Assembly (NCBI GenBank): GCA_034336665.1
Contig: CM067576.1
Coordinates: 10,841,385-10,905,384, forward strand
Source: Luscinia megarhynchos
Taxonomy: Eukaryota; Chordata; Aves; Passeriformes; Turdidae
Length of the DNA: 64,000 nt
Reading direction: 5' to 3'
Under the pieces are notes generated by a model. The model saw only the letters and a program-made list of their open reading frames with translations. It searched no databases and had not been told where the DNA came from. Position numbers and translations under genes: made by a program. Position 1 is the first letter of the stretch. Each line of letters opens with the position of its first letter. This document shows, piece by piece, positions 15,001 to 30,000 of the stretch.

Positions 15001-18000
15001 TACATAATCAACCTGCTACCAAATTCCACCTAGCAACATTAAGCTGTCAATCTGGCCTCTAAAGAAACTATTTTCATCACTTTCAGAAGACTTGTTTAAT
15101 ATGAAAGTAAGTTATTTAGACTTGGAAGTCTATTAGAAGTTATTTAGAAGATGACTGAAATCCAGATGTTGCTACACAGATGTGACCTGCCATCCAGTAC
15201 CATGATCATAGGAAAAAAATGATCAGCAAACCCAGAGTAGTTCTGGGCATGCCAGGAAAGCCACAGAGTAGAGAAGGGACTGATTCCCCAATTATTTTGT
15301 GAACAGTATCACCAACTGCTCTTTTATTTGCATTTCCATGTTCCTACAAGTTCTGGTTCCTACCGTGTCCAACTCGGCCTTCACCACAATTCCTGCAGAG
15401 CATGCACAGATCTTCAGCCAGGTTTGTGACCACCATTTATGATTCAGGGTAAGACCTACTCTGCCCAAACACAGCTTCCCATCCACTTCTCTCATCTCCA
15501 TTTCTCTCCAGGAAGTGACAGCTGTTTCCTATGCAAATTTCCTGTAATTCTCCCACACATTTAAGATCATCTCCCACAGACCTGAGTTGCAACAGCCCAC
15601 TCACCCCAGTGAGCCTCCCCCAGGCATTACTCCTGGTCTCTTGAGCAGGCAGTAACAAGCAGAGAGGACACTATGACCAGGTTTTAATGCTTCTGGCTGC
15701 AAATAACATTTAAAGTCCCTAAACACTGTGAGCAAGAACCTGGAAAAATATCTTTCAGTTCTGTAGTCCTCAGGTGGCTTTCTCAAGCAATTGTGCTCTT
15801 CTAATTTAATTTTTCTTAGAACACATTCTGTATTTATACACTTGCTGCCAACGAACAAGTCTGATACCGTATTTCCTCACGAGTGGTTATGATTCTCAAG
15901 GAAGTTGCTCTTCTTGCTCTGATTTATAATCCGTAGGATGTCACTTCTCCCAGGAAAGAACTAATTTCTATGCCTTTCAGTTGTATTATACTTTATATTT
16001 TATTAGACAAAATTCTGAGATTTGTTAACATCTCCTTAATTTCTATTGTCATTGTCAAATGAAAACAAAAAGTGGATTGAAATCCAAATAGTAAAGTCCA
16101 AAACATTTTTTCCAGCATAAAAAAAATGACATTAACAAAAAAGTCAGCTGTGTGATACACATTTGTATATTCAAATACATCTTCTATGCTGGAGACCCTG
16201 TTACATAAATCTGTGTGAATCACCACGTCATTTGTGTGCTCTGTAACACAATTGCTTGTCCGTTGTTCTTGTACTTGAGATTTCTTTTTGTAAATCTGAT
16301 TTCACTCAGAAGCTGAGAGTCCAATTTGCAGCCTGCAATTAAAACTCACCAGCCTCACCAACATGAACAAAATGAACTTAATACTGAATTTTCATAAATA
16401 TTCTCTGTTTAAATATTATTTGTATTAGTAAGAAACTCATCTCTAAGGACCTGGAGAAATAATCAGTTGCTCCATACACACACAATTGCAAAGTATAATA
16501 TTACATAATCTTGCTAATTTGGAAAAAAACATAAGCCTACATTTCCCAAACAAATTCATCTGCTGCACGATTTTTCATATATACTGAATTCTTCTTTATA
16601 AAGAAGAGGTTAATTGGTAGAAGGCTGAATGATGAGTTTGAGTATGTTCACAGTATCCCTCCTGGAACCATGGAGTCATTTTGGCATGTCTTTATCACTC
16701 CTGCAGCTGTTTCTATGGAAAATTGCAGGGAATAGGTGCAGTGCTATCAAACAGGCAATGACTACACAGCTGAAACCAAGCCAAGCTGACCTCCATTTTC
16801 AGCCATTCAAAATTTGAGTTTCTTTCCAATCTTAAGTCTTCTTCCCAAGTTTCCTCTGGTGGGTTCATGGTATGTAACTGGAAAATTGCTAAGATGTAAT
16901 TGAGTTAGTTGGTGGCAAGCAGGTGAAGGAAGCTTCAAAGGAGCAGAATTTCACAAACCACCATGAAAAGATTGTTACACATTTGTGCTCCTGGGGACCT
17001 ACATGTGTCAAATTACCTGCCTGCACTGCTGAGGATTTGCAGAAAAAAAACCAGACTTTAAGCCTACAAAGAAAGTATTAGTAAAGTTCAGAAGTCAGGA
17101 GACATGGATTGTGAAATCTCCCTTGGGAACGCATCCCAGATACCTGGGCTAACTGCTGACCCAGACAGAAAGTTGCCAGGAGGAAATGGCAAGAGTTGAT
17201 CAGAAGATGTAGAAGCACTTTAAACAATGAACAGGCAGCTGGGACTGTGCAGTAGAAAAATCTGGTGAAAATCAGAATGCAAAAACTGGAAAAGCAGGAA
17301 TATAAATTTGTCTTATTAATGTTTTTATCTTCATTAAAGTCATTTAACTTCCTAGTTTTACTGTTAACTTGGCCCCTATTTTTATTAAATCACACAATGA
17401 ATGAGATCTCTGCTGGGATATAACACTCAGTATCAGGCACAGAAGTCAGATATCAGAGCAAAAATAGTTATTGAATTTGTATCTATTGAAGTTACATTGT
17501 TTTTCTTCCCCTTCTCCACGCCATCAGATTGTTAGATTTAGTGTGGGGATCCAGGAAATACCATATGTTGAATATCTGAGAAAGCTTAGAGATTCCAAAA
17601 GTACCACAACTTCAGGGGAACTCTGGTCTCCTTCACAGGGACCAAAGGCAAATGTGGGCAGCTTTCACCTGAGTAAGCCTACTTGGTCTTGAGTAATTCT
17701 AAAAAAAGCCCCGCACCCCAAATGAAAATTACTGCAAGTTACTGCCCACTTAAAAATGACACTAGAAAAGTCTAATGACAGCACATTGACAGGTTTTAAG
17801 TACTCACTTTAGGCCAATGAGTTCATTTGTAAGCATAATTTCAGAGTAAGTATGAAGTAAAACAAATCTGGAGAAAAGTTTACTGAAAACCTGATATATC
17901 ATTCTCCAAAACCAGACTACTTTGAACTTTGACACGTTTAAAAACAATTTAAACAATTTAAATATTTTAGTAAAAATACTTTGACTAAGCAAACAACCCT

Positions 18001-21000
18001 GCTGCTTTCCACAGGCTCCCTGAGCATCCCTTGCTGTCCCAGCATGTTTGATGAGGATCTAGAGCATGCTCTGTGCTTCTGCACATTGCACAAGGCTCTG
18101 AAGGAACCATCCACTTGCATTTACAAAATAGAGGGGATTATCAACAGCTGATTTCCTGAAGAAATCCAGCAGCATTGCATTGGGCTGGGCTCCAAGCCCC
18201 TCAGCCCACGTGGAGCTGCATTGGACAGACCCTTGGGCCTGTGCAAACAGCACACTGGGGTAGTTTTGTACCCAAAAACCTCTTTGTGCTGAGCTGCTGC
18301 ACCACAGCTGCTGCTGAGCAATGTTGTCCCTGTTCAGCAAGGGCAGAATTCACCAAGGAAGGGATCTCCTGCCTCTCCCTATGGAAGGAAAAAGAGCTGA
18401 ACTGGGATTTCTTTTACATGGACACAACAGACACACGTGAAATGGAATGCACTGAGAACAATCCTTCCTAAGAAAGTAGGAGCTGAGGTCGGCTCAATCC
18501 CATAACTAATTCTGCTCTTTTTTTCATCTGATTTTTCTTTAGTTCTTTCCAAGTTACTGTCTTGGTGGGTCATCTTTATCTAAGCCTCTCTAGATCCACT
18601 GTTACCTCTGAAATGTTTCTCTTTTCAGTTGCTAAACATCGATATGAAATCCTCTGCCAAAGCAATTATCCAAATTGTAATGAACCCATGTGCTTCCATG
18701 CTTTACTGAAGAATAATAATAATAAAATTCAAAATTAGACCATAAATTCCTCTTGAAAAACCTCATGTCATATCTGAATTTTAATAGGAACACTTAAATG
18801 TGTTCAAATTTTCCATTTGGCTTTCCAAGAAGTCCTCAGGAAACAAAGTGTCACTATTGCATTTCTTGCAAAACTCCACAGGTCCATCAAAAAAATCTTA
18901 TTGTGCTAAGGTTAATGAGGCAAGATACTTCTCTCCTGCCTCCCAGTAGTTCACAGCTCATACAAAAACTCAGGGGCTACTTCTAATTGAAGGCAAGTAA
19001 TTGTTCTGCCCCAGATAAACAATTTTGTTATGCAAGAACCTGACTGCTCTCCTGCCTCAGAAATAATGAACACCTCCATTCACCCCCTCTTTTGCCCCTC
19101 CTCTCCAAGAAGTTTAGTGATAGAAATCTGGTGAATTAAAGCCACATGTGTGCAACAAGTCACAAATGGCAGTTCAGCATAGCACACCAACTCTGCACTG
19201 CAATGAGCATACAGCATTTAGCATAAAAACACTATTTTCCCCTAAAGATCTGAGAGATACAAGAGTTTTGGGGAATGCTTCATCAGCCTGATGACACATT
19301 TGGGATTGCTGCATCTCCTGCAACACAGCACAGATGAGTTTTGCTGACATGCATGAAGCATGTCCTAAACCCCTGTAACAATGAAATCTTCCTGTGCCAG
19401 TCCCAACATCACAGAATTGCAAAAAACACACTTAAGGATGTGCTGACATTGGCAATAAGGTGTTAGTAATGAGAGCTGTTTCCTAAACTACAGTCAATTA
19501 TTTGCTTTTCATAATTGGATTAAATAAAACAAAACTTTTAGCTTTTAACTTCAGTCTTCTGACTCAGCATCAACTAATCCCTAACTGATTCCCATGCACC
19601 ACAAAACATGCTCCCAGAACACTCCCACTCTGCAGTGTTAACAGGCATTGAACTGGAAGGGCACACATGCTGGTATGTAGCTTTTTGGTGGGTTATTTGA
19701 ACCAGAAGTTGTATATCCTTTTCATCTGTTTGGTATTCATTTTTCTGAAATCCAAAATATCAAATGTTTCACATCCTAGGAAATTGAGACACCAAGTGCA
19801 TCTGAAAGGTCACACACATGGCACACGCATGGAGAGGGGCACAGCTGCACATTCAGACACCAGCAGGTACATGATGCTTTTCCCTCTTTATTTGTGCCCC
19901 TAAGGGGTTTATGTTTGTTGGTTTGCCCTGGAAGTACTCAGTGCTTCCTCAAACAAAGGATTCAAGCAGATCCAGCCATCAGAGCTCTGGATACTGAAGA
20001 TCATTAGGAGCTGCAGTTTTTAAGTTTGCACTTGAGAATCTGTTTCTGAGGTGACTTAGCTTTTAGGAAGATTTTGTTACAGAATCCATAGCTGGAAACA
20101 AACTCCCTACTTGCAATTTAATACCTGCAAGGAGTTTTAACCAATCAGTTTGACCATGTTCAAAGCAAAAACTGATGTTATGATTACTTGCAAGAGAACT
20201 ATTACTAATACAACAAAAACTCTCCTGTAAGTAGATCTGCACTGGTATTTTATAGTGCCAACGTGTCTGCATTGCTACTGATGGAACAGAAAAAGTTGGT
20301 GCATCAAGCTCATGGATAATAGCTGCAACTATTCTAGAAGACCAATGTACAGTATTCAAAAGTGAACACCACACCTAGGGTACCTGAATGTTTTTATCTG
20401 TCTGCACTAGGGCAGTTACCACAAGTATTTTCTTCCACAAAAAAATGGAATAAGCATATCTCTAATAAATGAGAATAAGCACAATAAGGTTAGAACAACC
20501 AGTGTTGCTATACTGTAGAATGCAAGAAAATAAGAAAAAAACTGTGAACTATATAAAATAGTTTTAAGTTATACTTCATTAGAAGTGTTCAAGAACTGAT
20601 GGAATTGACTACACTATGCATAAGCTCCAATAAAATGGTCCCCATTCTATCCATTTCCAAACCACATATATTCTCTGAGTGGCTACATACTGACCTTTCA
20701 CCACTCCCAAGAGAGGTGGGGAGTTCTCTTGAGGGGTCCTGTCAGGCTCCTGGGGAGGTACAACCATAGCGAGCGTATGCACCGGGACACGGGGAACCTT
20801 GAAACAAAGGCACAGACACACACTCAGGTAAAAATACCTTCTGGCACACCAGATCTTCAAGTGTTAATACAAAGGTACAGAACTACAGCACTCCTGTTCA
20901 CTCCTCCCAACTGTGTATTCTACGCTACCTCTTGATATGACCCTTGCTTTTTTACTGGGGACAATATGCCAAAGTTAACTGTGCTACTCTGTGCAAGATC

Positions 21001-24000
21001 CTAGGCTGTGTTGGCTGGGAAAGTGTTTATTCCTCTAGGCTTTTGATCAGCTAACTCCTCTGGAGCTGCCTCTTCAGACTATGAAATTCTGAATTTACAC
21101 AATACATTTTCTTTTCTATAACAAACAGAATCACTAACACCATGTAAGGGGTACTACCACAAGGCTTTAGAACTGTTGAACCAGAATACCAAGTAAATGC
21201 AGGAAAGAAAACAACATCCTTTTGAAATCCTAGGTTTGGGACTATCCTGTCCAGGGAGCAGAAAAGGGAACAAAGCTCATGTGTTCTTCAGGTCTCTGCA
21301 GGTAGTACCAACCAATTCTCTCACTCTATCATTCTCATGTGTGCAGGGTTTTTAACATTTCTTCCACTATCTATGTTAATTTTGAAATTAATTACTATGT
21401 AAGTATTTCTTCCCAACACTGATGGTGCTGTTTAAAAAAAACTCCTTTTGCCTTACCTGAGACTGATCCTGAGATGGAGGTGTGAGCTGGGACAAGTCTG
21501 CTGCAGGAACCGACAGAACATTGTTTGGGTAATCCAGCAAGTAAGAAACAACATTTGTGTGTCCTCCCTTGGCAGCTTCAATGAGCATTGTTGAGCCATC
21601 CTGAAGTGAGATTTTGGAAACAAAAGCCAGAAGATGAGTTTTGCTCCCCCGTGTAGCAACCCCATATAAGATACAATTTTATGACTTAGATTTACTATTT
21701 CACAAATCAGCCAGGTGGTTCTTTCAGAACCTATGAAACATAACAGCTGCAAGTGAATACCTTGAGCCGATGAGTAGGATCTGCCCCGTGAGCCAGGAGA
21801 AGCTCAACCACGGCCAGGTGACCTCCAGCACAGGCCAGGGACACCACTGTGTGATCATTGTTGGCTGTAGCTCTGTTCACATTGGCACCTAGTAAGAGAT
21901 GAGCTTAAAATTAGGCACAGAGAAATTCTTTCTAGAATAAAGTATCAACAAGTACGGTATTTTGTGGAACAGAGACAAATTTTACTCCTGTAATCCAATT
22001 ACCTCCTACACACTTCTAGGGAAAGAGCAAAAGGGATTTTGACTAAGTGATTGACTTCTACACATCCTCCTCCTCACCTTGTAAAGACAAGGCAGTTGCA
22101 ACAGCACCAGTGGGCTTGTAAGTGTTAAGTAAGGGAACACATGGTGTAAGAAGCACAATTCCAAATGTTCACTCTGAGCAGCATCACTGTGGTGCAGTTG
22201 CTACTGTTTCAGACAGTACTTGATGTGCTTTTCTGAAGGAGGAAGTGCTTTTTTCAAGAAACTGAAAATATCTGCTGTACTTCAAATTAATCTATACAAC
22301 AGAGTAGGAAAAGTAACCAGCAAAATATTTTGTAATTCATTCTATCATAAACTAAATTAAATTTAAAAAAATCCTTAGGAGTTCGACAAATGCTCATATA
22401 ACCAGAATAATTTTGAATATGAACATGAAGCATTGTAAAGTGGTATTTTAAGCTTCTTAATTAGTTATGCAAACTAGCATTTACCTTTGCTAATAAGGAA
22501 TTGCACGGTGCATAAGTGACCAGCTCGTGCAGCCTTCATTAGTGGGGTTCTCCCACCTTCAGATTCATGCTCCTAGAGAAGAAATAACAGATGTATAAAT
22601 GGGCAAAAATTGTACCATTGTTTCAGCTTCTGAAGTATCTTGTGATGGGACCAGAATTAACCATCTGAGTAGATCTATCTCATAAGCAGCCTGTAATAAA
22701 CTGACAAGTGTCAATTTTGATGTTACCTAAAGTACTAAATCACACTGTTAAGAAGGACCAGGACCACATCCATACTGGTATCACACCAAGAAGTTTCATA
22801 TGAACATCCCCCTTTTTTATATTAGTGTTCAAATGCATAACATACACGAGACCAGTAAGACCTTGCTTCCCTCCTCAGAAAGAGTGGAAGATTTAACAGA
22901 AATGTCACCCAGGAAGTTCACAATAACCATGAACTGTGGTGCCACAGTCCAGTGAGCTGCCACACCTCAAAACTGCAATAATACCTTGAATGCACACAAC
23001 ATTTATAAAACATACTGAAGAGGATCAGAAATAAAAATGAGACAAATCACTGCAAGTCATAAGAAGTCTCTAAGAGGATTGGAGAATACAGCAGAAAGCT
23101 GAGAAAAGGATGATACCAACAAAAAGGGAATGAGTATCAAGAACAATTTTCTAATTTAAAAAGTTTCTGAATACTGGAAAGATGTGGTTGAATACAACTG
23201 TGTTAGAGCAGTTACAGAACTAGACAATGTGCCTGCTATGTAGACATGATCAATACCACAAAGAATGCTGAGCAATGATATCAGAACAAGAGAAGAGAAC
23301 ATCATCTTCCTGGGAGTGTTTGTATGTGCTCGTTATATTCAGTATTATCCTATTTAAATTCCATTCAGTCCGATCAATAATATACTAGGAATATGTGGTT
23401 TTTAATCAAATATCTGGGAAGCCAAGCTCGAAATTCATTCTTTACTTTGTAACTGCATGTATACCTGATAGTGAAAGCTAACATTTAGTACTGACAGTGG
23501 ATAACACGGCTACTTACAAATACACTCAGACAAGAAGAGATTTGACAGTACAACTCAATTCCTTCCTTCATAGTTTCTGTATTCCTGAAAACTCTGCATA
23601 TGTCCTTTGACATATGGCTTGCTTCAGTTGCAAGCTGCATGTTAAGTTAGATTTTGTTCATATATTTGGAGAAGAAACCTCTTGACTGGATCTTCTGTTG
23701 GAGACTGGCTCCCAATCCAACCCCATCCTTCACTATAAGAGGCTACACTGCCTCTCTCCTGCTCTGCTCCGCAGCCTTCACAAGAGCTCTGTGTTACTTA
23801 CTGTCCACCACTGCTTTAACCCACAGTTACAGACTTACTACTGAAGTAAATGATTATTTTTTTTTAAATTTAATAGATTCTTCTCACAGGGCAATGACTG
23901 CTTAGATGTCAATAAACACCTGCTTCTGGACTGTCTTCGTGACAGAAACATTTGCAGGACATGTAAAGCTAATTATGTTAACATGGGGCTCTATGATCGT

Positions 24001-27000
24001 AATAATTAGCAGCGTGCCCTTGAGTCCTGATGCTTACTTTGGTATTTGGCATAGGTTTTCCTTCCACAGCCACTGCCAAGAGATCCCAAAAAGCCAGAAG
24101 CTGCTGCGTGCCTGAAGCAAAGCAAACCCCTGGTTCCACCAGCACATCACTCCCAAAGCAGCTGTGGATGCAAAGAATTCTTGACCAGGATCTGAACACT
24201 GCTGCTGAACTATTTCACACCTAGTTCTAAATCCTTACTGATACAAAGATGGCAAGATGCAAAATTTATTTTAGGTTACCCTAACTATACTCAAGGTAGT
24301 GAAAAGCATCCTATATTGCACTGAGATGTAGCAGATAACTGGCAGTAAGGAATAATTATTTGCAACATTCTGCCTTCCTAACAGATTTCACTGTTGGAAG
24401 TCTCAAACACGGACGCCAGGAGGTTTCCTCATTTAAATGCAATGCAGTGATTCTGCCCAGTTTAACCAACTGTCACTTCCTCAAGCAGGCAGAGCTTGAT
24501 CCTCCAGCTACTACACACTTCCAAACCCTGCAGCACCATGCACACCATCAGTCCAGCCAAACCAAACCATTTGGGTGCCCACCTGCTGTAGATCTTTAAA
24601 ACTCAAGGCATTTTGATGGTATTTTTCACATTGGAAGATAGAAACGCATGTTTTATTTTAAGACAAAATTAATTCTGACTTCAGCACTCTCTATAGCCCT
24701 AATAATGGCTATCAAGCAGCATCAACTCAAGCTTTATGGGAAGATATCTAGGACAAGCCAAAATAAGAAGCTAAGACAGTGCAGCGCCTTTGTCTCCTCA
24801 CATCCTGTCTTTTTACCTAGAATAATCATAAATTTCAAAGATTGTATCTATCTATATCTATCTCTTTTTCAGCTGCATTAGATAATCAAAATCAGGACAG
24901 AGAAAATAAAAGTTGTCCCAAAGCATCCCCATTCCTTTCCAATGTGTTTTTCCCTTTTATTTATAGGAAGGGCACACAAATGTTTATTCTGTTACATATA
25001 AACCCAGTAAATTGTCTCCAAACACAATCCCCTTGCCTCTCTGCACTGTAGGGCTCACCACAGCATTCTGTCTCTTGTCACTGCTCCAGCCCTGAGGAAT
25101 GTGGAAATGAGTGCAATGAGGAAGGAAGGAGAACACCTCTGCCACATCTGGGAAGCCATTCTCTAAACCCCTAGGTGATGTGCTCTCCTGCTGATTCTGC
25201 TGGGATAGAAAGAACATCTGAAAAGAATTTTCTGTGGGTTTGGGTAACAGATAGGAAGGGAGGGGAAAGTGTTACCCAAATCAGGTAGGAGTTTACACTG
25301 TCTGCACCTTTTCTACTGGACTCAAGGAGGAGATGAGATTCCAGTCAGCAATAATTTATTTCCTTTCTAGACAAATCAATACTTCCAAGAGCAGAGCAGA
25401 AGCAGAGTCATCAGAAGCATCTAATGACAATCACTGGTATTTTTTAATTCTTCCTTTTGAGTTCTCTGATTTAGGCAACTTGAAAATCAGCTACATAAAG
25501 GCTTTCCCCACACACAATTCTTCTTGGTTCACAAATATTTATGATTATATTAATCTTTAGGAGAGTCCTTTCTCCCCAATGTCATATGTTATTTAAACAT
25601 TCAGGAAGAAAACCTGTATTTCAAAGTAAAGCTCCAACCTTTTAGCTCTTTAACAAGCCTCCTTCATCCATGACAACAGTGAATATTTAACAGAAATCTA
25701 ATTATTATTCCGAACAAAATGATCTACAGAAAGCTTCTGATGCAAAAAAATACACTCCCTAACACTTTGCTGATTTTCAAGACTGAACTCCTATTCCAGT
25801 AGCCACCAACCTACCACTCCCAAATAACCTTCCTGAAAACTTAACTAGGCCTCTAGTTTAAAGTAAACACTTAAAAATGGAAGATCATAGAGGAAACAGA
25901 TTTATGAGGGCTGCCATCAATGAGATAACCTGCTGCATTTGGGAAGGTTGGGATATTATTTTTGAAACCAGTTTTAGAAAACCCAACAGAAGGGAAAATA
26001 CAGAATAAGAATGCCCCATCTAGTCTGCACAGTGAGTCTCTAGATCTTTGAAGAGACTGAGATGCTTGAAGTCATGCTTATCCTCAGCCTGTATCCTGAG
26101 GCAGCTAACAAGTATCAAAGGCCAACCTCACCTGCCCAGCTCTATGACCTCCAAAACTGATTTCCTAAAGTCCTCCTGCTTGTCCTGCAGAAGGAAAAAG
26201 AAGAACGCACTGCTCTTGCTCTACAAACAAATGCTCCTGGTCATGAAGACCTGGAATGTGAACTTAAATTGGATGAGATCCACCAGCTGAAAACTGGTTT
26301 ACTGGCATCAGGCAGGCAAGAACAATGGTAGACCAAGCAATGAAGCCCTTGTGAATTCAGACTCCTACCATGAGCCATTCAGATCCACAAAGAGAGCACA
26401 AAGGTCAGACACAGGATCTTTTTGTTTGTTAATGGCAAAACAAAGAATTTCATTGTACTTTGCATGATCCAGAGACTGCAACAGCCAAAAAGTGTGACTA
26501 CAAAAATGATGAAAAATGTAACACCACCTTGGATTCCTCACTGTAACTGCAACACAGCAACCTCCAGAGTAGCTGAATTCAAATCCAAGAAGACTGGCTG
26601 CTTTTGTAGATTTTTAAATGGTGCCTCATATACAATGCATAAACCCCCAGTCTGCCACACACATCGAGGAAAGTGAGTTTTTAATTTAGGAGTCACATTA
26701 GTGTGAAGGATGCTATCACCTGAAGGCAAAACAATGATCCTTGCCATGACAGAAACATGTCTGTAAAAGCATTGTGTCATAGGAGAAGAATTAAGAGGTA
26801 GTCTGGCATGCATGTTTGGGGGGATTTTGCAATTAGAATTACGTGGATGCCAGATAGTCAGTTTTCTAAGCAAAGAAAGATATGAAATCTTAACAAGTAT
26901 TGAAAAGTTTTGGGGAAACCCTAACAGTGTAAAATGAGAAAAATACAAGGATGAAGCTGTCTTCACAGGTTCTCTTCCATCTCTTAATTTCTGCACAAAA

Positions 27001-30000
27001 GCTCCCATATATTTTGTAGGAGAAAGGTAAACTCCATCACTAGATCAACTCCCTGTAGCACAACCTCATGTATAGCTACAAGAGAGTCCAGGTTAAAAAA
27101 TCCCAATTTAAAACTCTTGTCTGTATTTCTCAGCTGAGAAAAAAAATTTCTTTTGTTTGCAGCTACATTGAAACAGACAAAGATGCAACTGCCTTGTCAA
27201 GAGCAGTGTTGCATTCAAAAGGGACACCAGAATCTCCTTTAATCCAGGTGTGATTCTACATCAAGAGGGAACAGGCACCCAAAAAGGTCCTTTTAGTTTA
27301 TTGAAAGGTAAGCTTAAAAGCAGGATATCACCTCTCATAAAATACCATCAATACTCATTGTGAGAATTTACAGTCTTTAACCTGGTTCCTGTGGGAACAT
27401 TTATGTACCTCCCACGTCTCACCTTAGACAACCCTTGAGATGAAGGTAACTACTGGGAAAGACACAAAAAAGAAACAGGGAAGAATAAAAAAAGAAATCT
27501 TATAGGAAAAATTATCCTCTCACCTTTGAAATCAGACAATCCTTGCCACGCTGATAAATAGATCTATTACCAAAATGCCGGATATTTTTTCCTGAAGTTA
27601 CTAAACCATATTTCTGCTTTCAAAGAATGCTTTTATTAGTTTGCATCTCAGAATTCCAATCTCCAAACTTTTACTCACATAGATCACAAAATCTAAACTA
27701 GATTAGATTTTGTGCCCTAACCTATTTTTTTTTTCCTGTTCTGCCCCCATAAAGGTTGCAAACAAGTAAAATTTACATTTGATCCAGTGGTAGGAGCTCA
27801 AGCTGAGACCCTGGAAGTCCCTGCTCCTGAAGGGGATGGGAGAACTAGAATGTAACTATGGCACAGATGGGCTCACAGGCTGAAGGCTTCAGATGTGCCT
27901 CAGATTCAGTCACTCATACACTTGGCAGAAGTGAGCTGATTTCAAAATGCATACATTAACAAGAAAAGGTGCAGGCCTGCCAGATAGCTTTGCTACAGAT
28001 TTTGACAGGCTAACTTTGTAAGGACATGGAAAAGATCCCTTAAAGAAGGGCATCAGAAAAGCACAGAGGAATTGTTAGCACACCAGACTTGATAAACAAT
28101 TAGTCACAAGGAGACAAATCCATCAAAGTACTACAGAGGGCTGAGCAGTTCTCCAGCAGATGAGCACACTGCCACTGCTCATTTCTAGTACTACTTGTCA
28201 CTGCAGAGCTTGAAGAAGAAATGAACCACAAGCTGAAGAAAGTTCATCCCAGCCATCATTTTTAAAAAATTTTTTCTGGTGCTAACAAAGCCACATTGCT
28301 TAATGAATATAACAAAGCTCTCAAGATCTTCACTGGTGCCTGAACCGAATGGCATATTTGATATCTAGGCCAGAGAATCAGTCCCTGAGAAGCACCAGCT
28401 CCTGTTTTCACTTGCCACAACAACACTAGTTTGTGCTGAGAGGTGTTGGTAATGGTAACTCCCAGTTCAGACAAAACTCTATAGGGACTAGAATAACTTT
28501 TCATAAAACAATCTCAGAAGGGTCTGGGTTGAACAGAACTTTTCAAGACCATCCCACCCAACATCCCTGCCATGGACCAGGACACCTTCCTGGCTCCTCC
28601 TGTTTGATTTTACTGTTTAGGACATAACCAGTATCTTCCTCAAAAAGAGCTGCTTTCCAACAGAAAAAAGATGTTGCATGTCTTGCTCCTCAGTGACTCT
28701 GAATGAAACCTCAGGGATAATGGAAGTTTCTAGGAAAACAATGAAGCATCAGTGCAAGCAATCCCAGGAAAGAGGGACTCTGCAGGATGAAAAAGGAAGG
28801 AACGAAAAGCAACAAGAGATGTATTTTCTTTTGCTGTGTATGAACACCAGCAGTAAAGCAAAATTAACTGGACAAATGTAGACAGACCAGCTAAATGACT
28901 AAGTCCAGATATTCATTCAATTCTGGACTCCCTGGGACAACTTAAAGGAATCATCTAAACTCATTTGAATGAAAATTGAAATCTAGAAGAATAGTCTCCC
29001 ATGGTACTGGCAAAGAAGATTTTTCATACCCAGCAGTAAGGTAACAGCCTTCAGAGCCCTCCCTCAGCCCATGACAAACATAACAAATCTATTTGAAACA
29101 CCTCCCCACTTCAAATAAATCAAAACAACACAAGAGTTTGAGCAGAAGCTGCTTCAAACCAGAGGCACCTGCTATCAGCATTGGTACCATTCTGTAGGCA
29201 CTTCCCAATTAACTTATAATCAGAATTCAAAACTGGCAGATTTACACTGCAGGTCTTCCTTTCAAAGCAATTTTTCTTTGCTCCCTTACTCTCTTTTCCT
29301 TGCCTCTTCCACATTTTCACTGGCAGTACAAGGAAATGCAGTGAAAAAAAGCTTTACTTTAGAAAGGACAAAGACTGTTTTCTGCATTACTAAGAAGTTG
29401 ATGCTCTGCTCACAAGCACTGCTCACCTTACTGATGGGAGAGGGGAAAATGACAACTCTAAAAATTTGGACTGACACTTAAGCAGCAACTCCTGCATGTT
29501 TTATAAAGTTTATGCACAGCAATTATTTTTAAATTTTTTTTTCTTTTCAGGCTTTGCTTCCCACAATGAGATACTCCATAGGTTTTACCTTTATATAACC
29601 AAGTATTTTAATATTTAAAAAAATATATCCAATAAAACCCCCCAGACCTATCCTGCCTCTATTGGAGCAGCTGGTTGATGTTTGGTACCCAACACTGAAT
29701 TGAGCTAAATGCAGTAGGCATGCCAAAATTCCCATAATCCCCCCAAAAATATGACTTTTCTCCCCAGATAAGAGCAAATTAAGCAGAACACTACTGACAT
29801 TACTGCAGAAGAATTAATAAGCCCCCCAAAAAAGTAAAGTCTCAAAGAAGAATGGAAAGTAGTAACCTCATTAGTATGCTGATTTATCAGGTTCCATGAT
29901 AAATTTTTCTGGCAATCTTGGTTTTTTAAAAGGAACAAAAATTTCAGAATATTCAACCAAAATCCCCAATCTACCCCCTAAGCAAAATAAAACACTGAGC

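Larger units (their letters stand above)
12566..20694 (-). other. ANKHD1 intron 14
   Basis: GTCAGT...TAG intron of 8,129 bp. It contains an (AAT)n/A-rich run at 12635-12675, a diverged GC-richer duplication at 13988-14067 and a 16-bp palindrome at 16591-16606. No gene was recognised. Confidence 0.85.

Noticed and set aside
18000..18345. GC-richer patch with overlapping open frames, considered as a processed pseudogene
   Set aside because: Neither strand gives a protein I recognise, and there is no poly-A tail or flanking duplication.
26538..27008. 156-codon minus-strand open frame in intron 10
   Set aside because: No ankyrin or other motif, and it does not fit the splice phases of the flanking exons.
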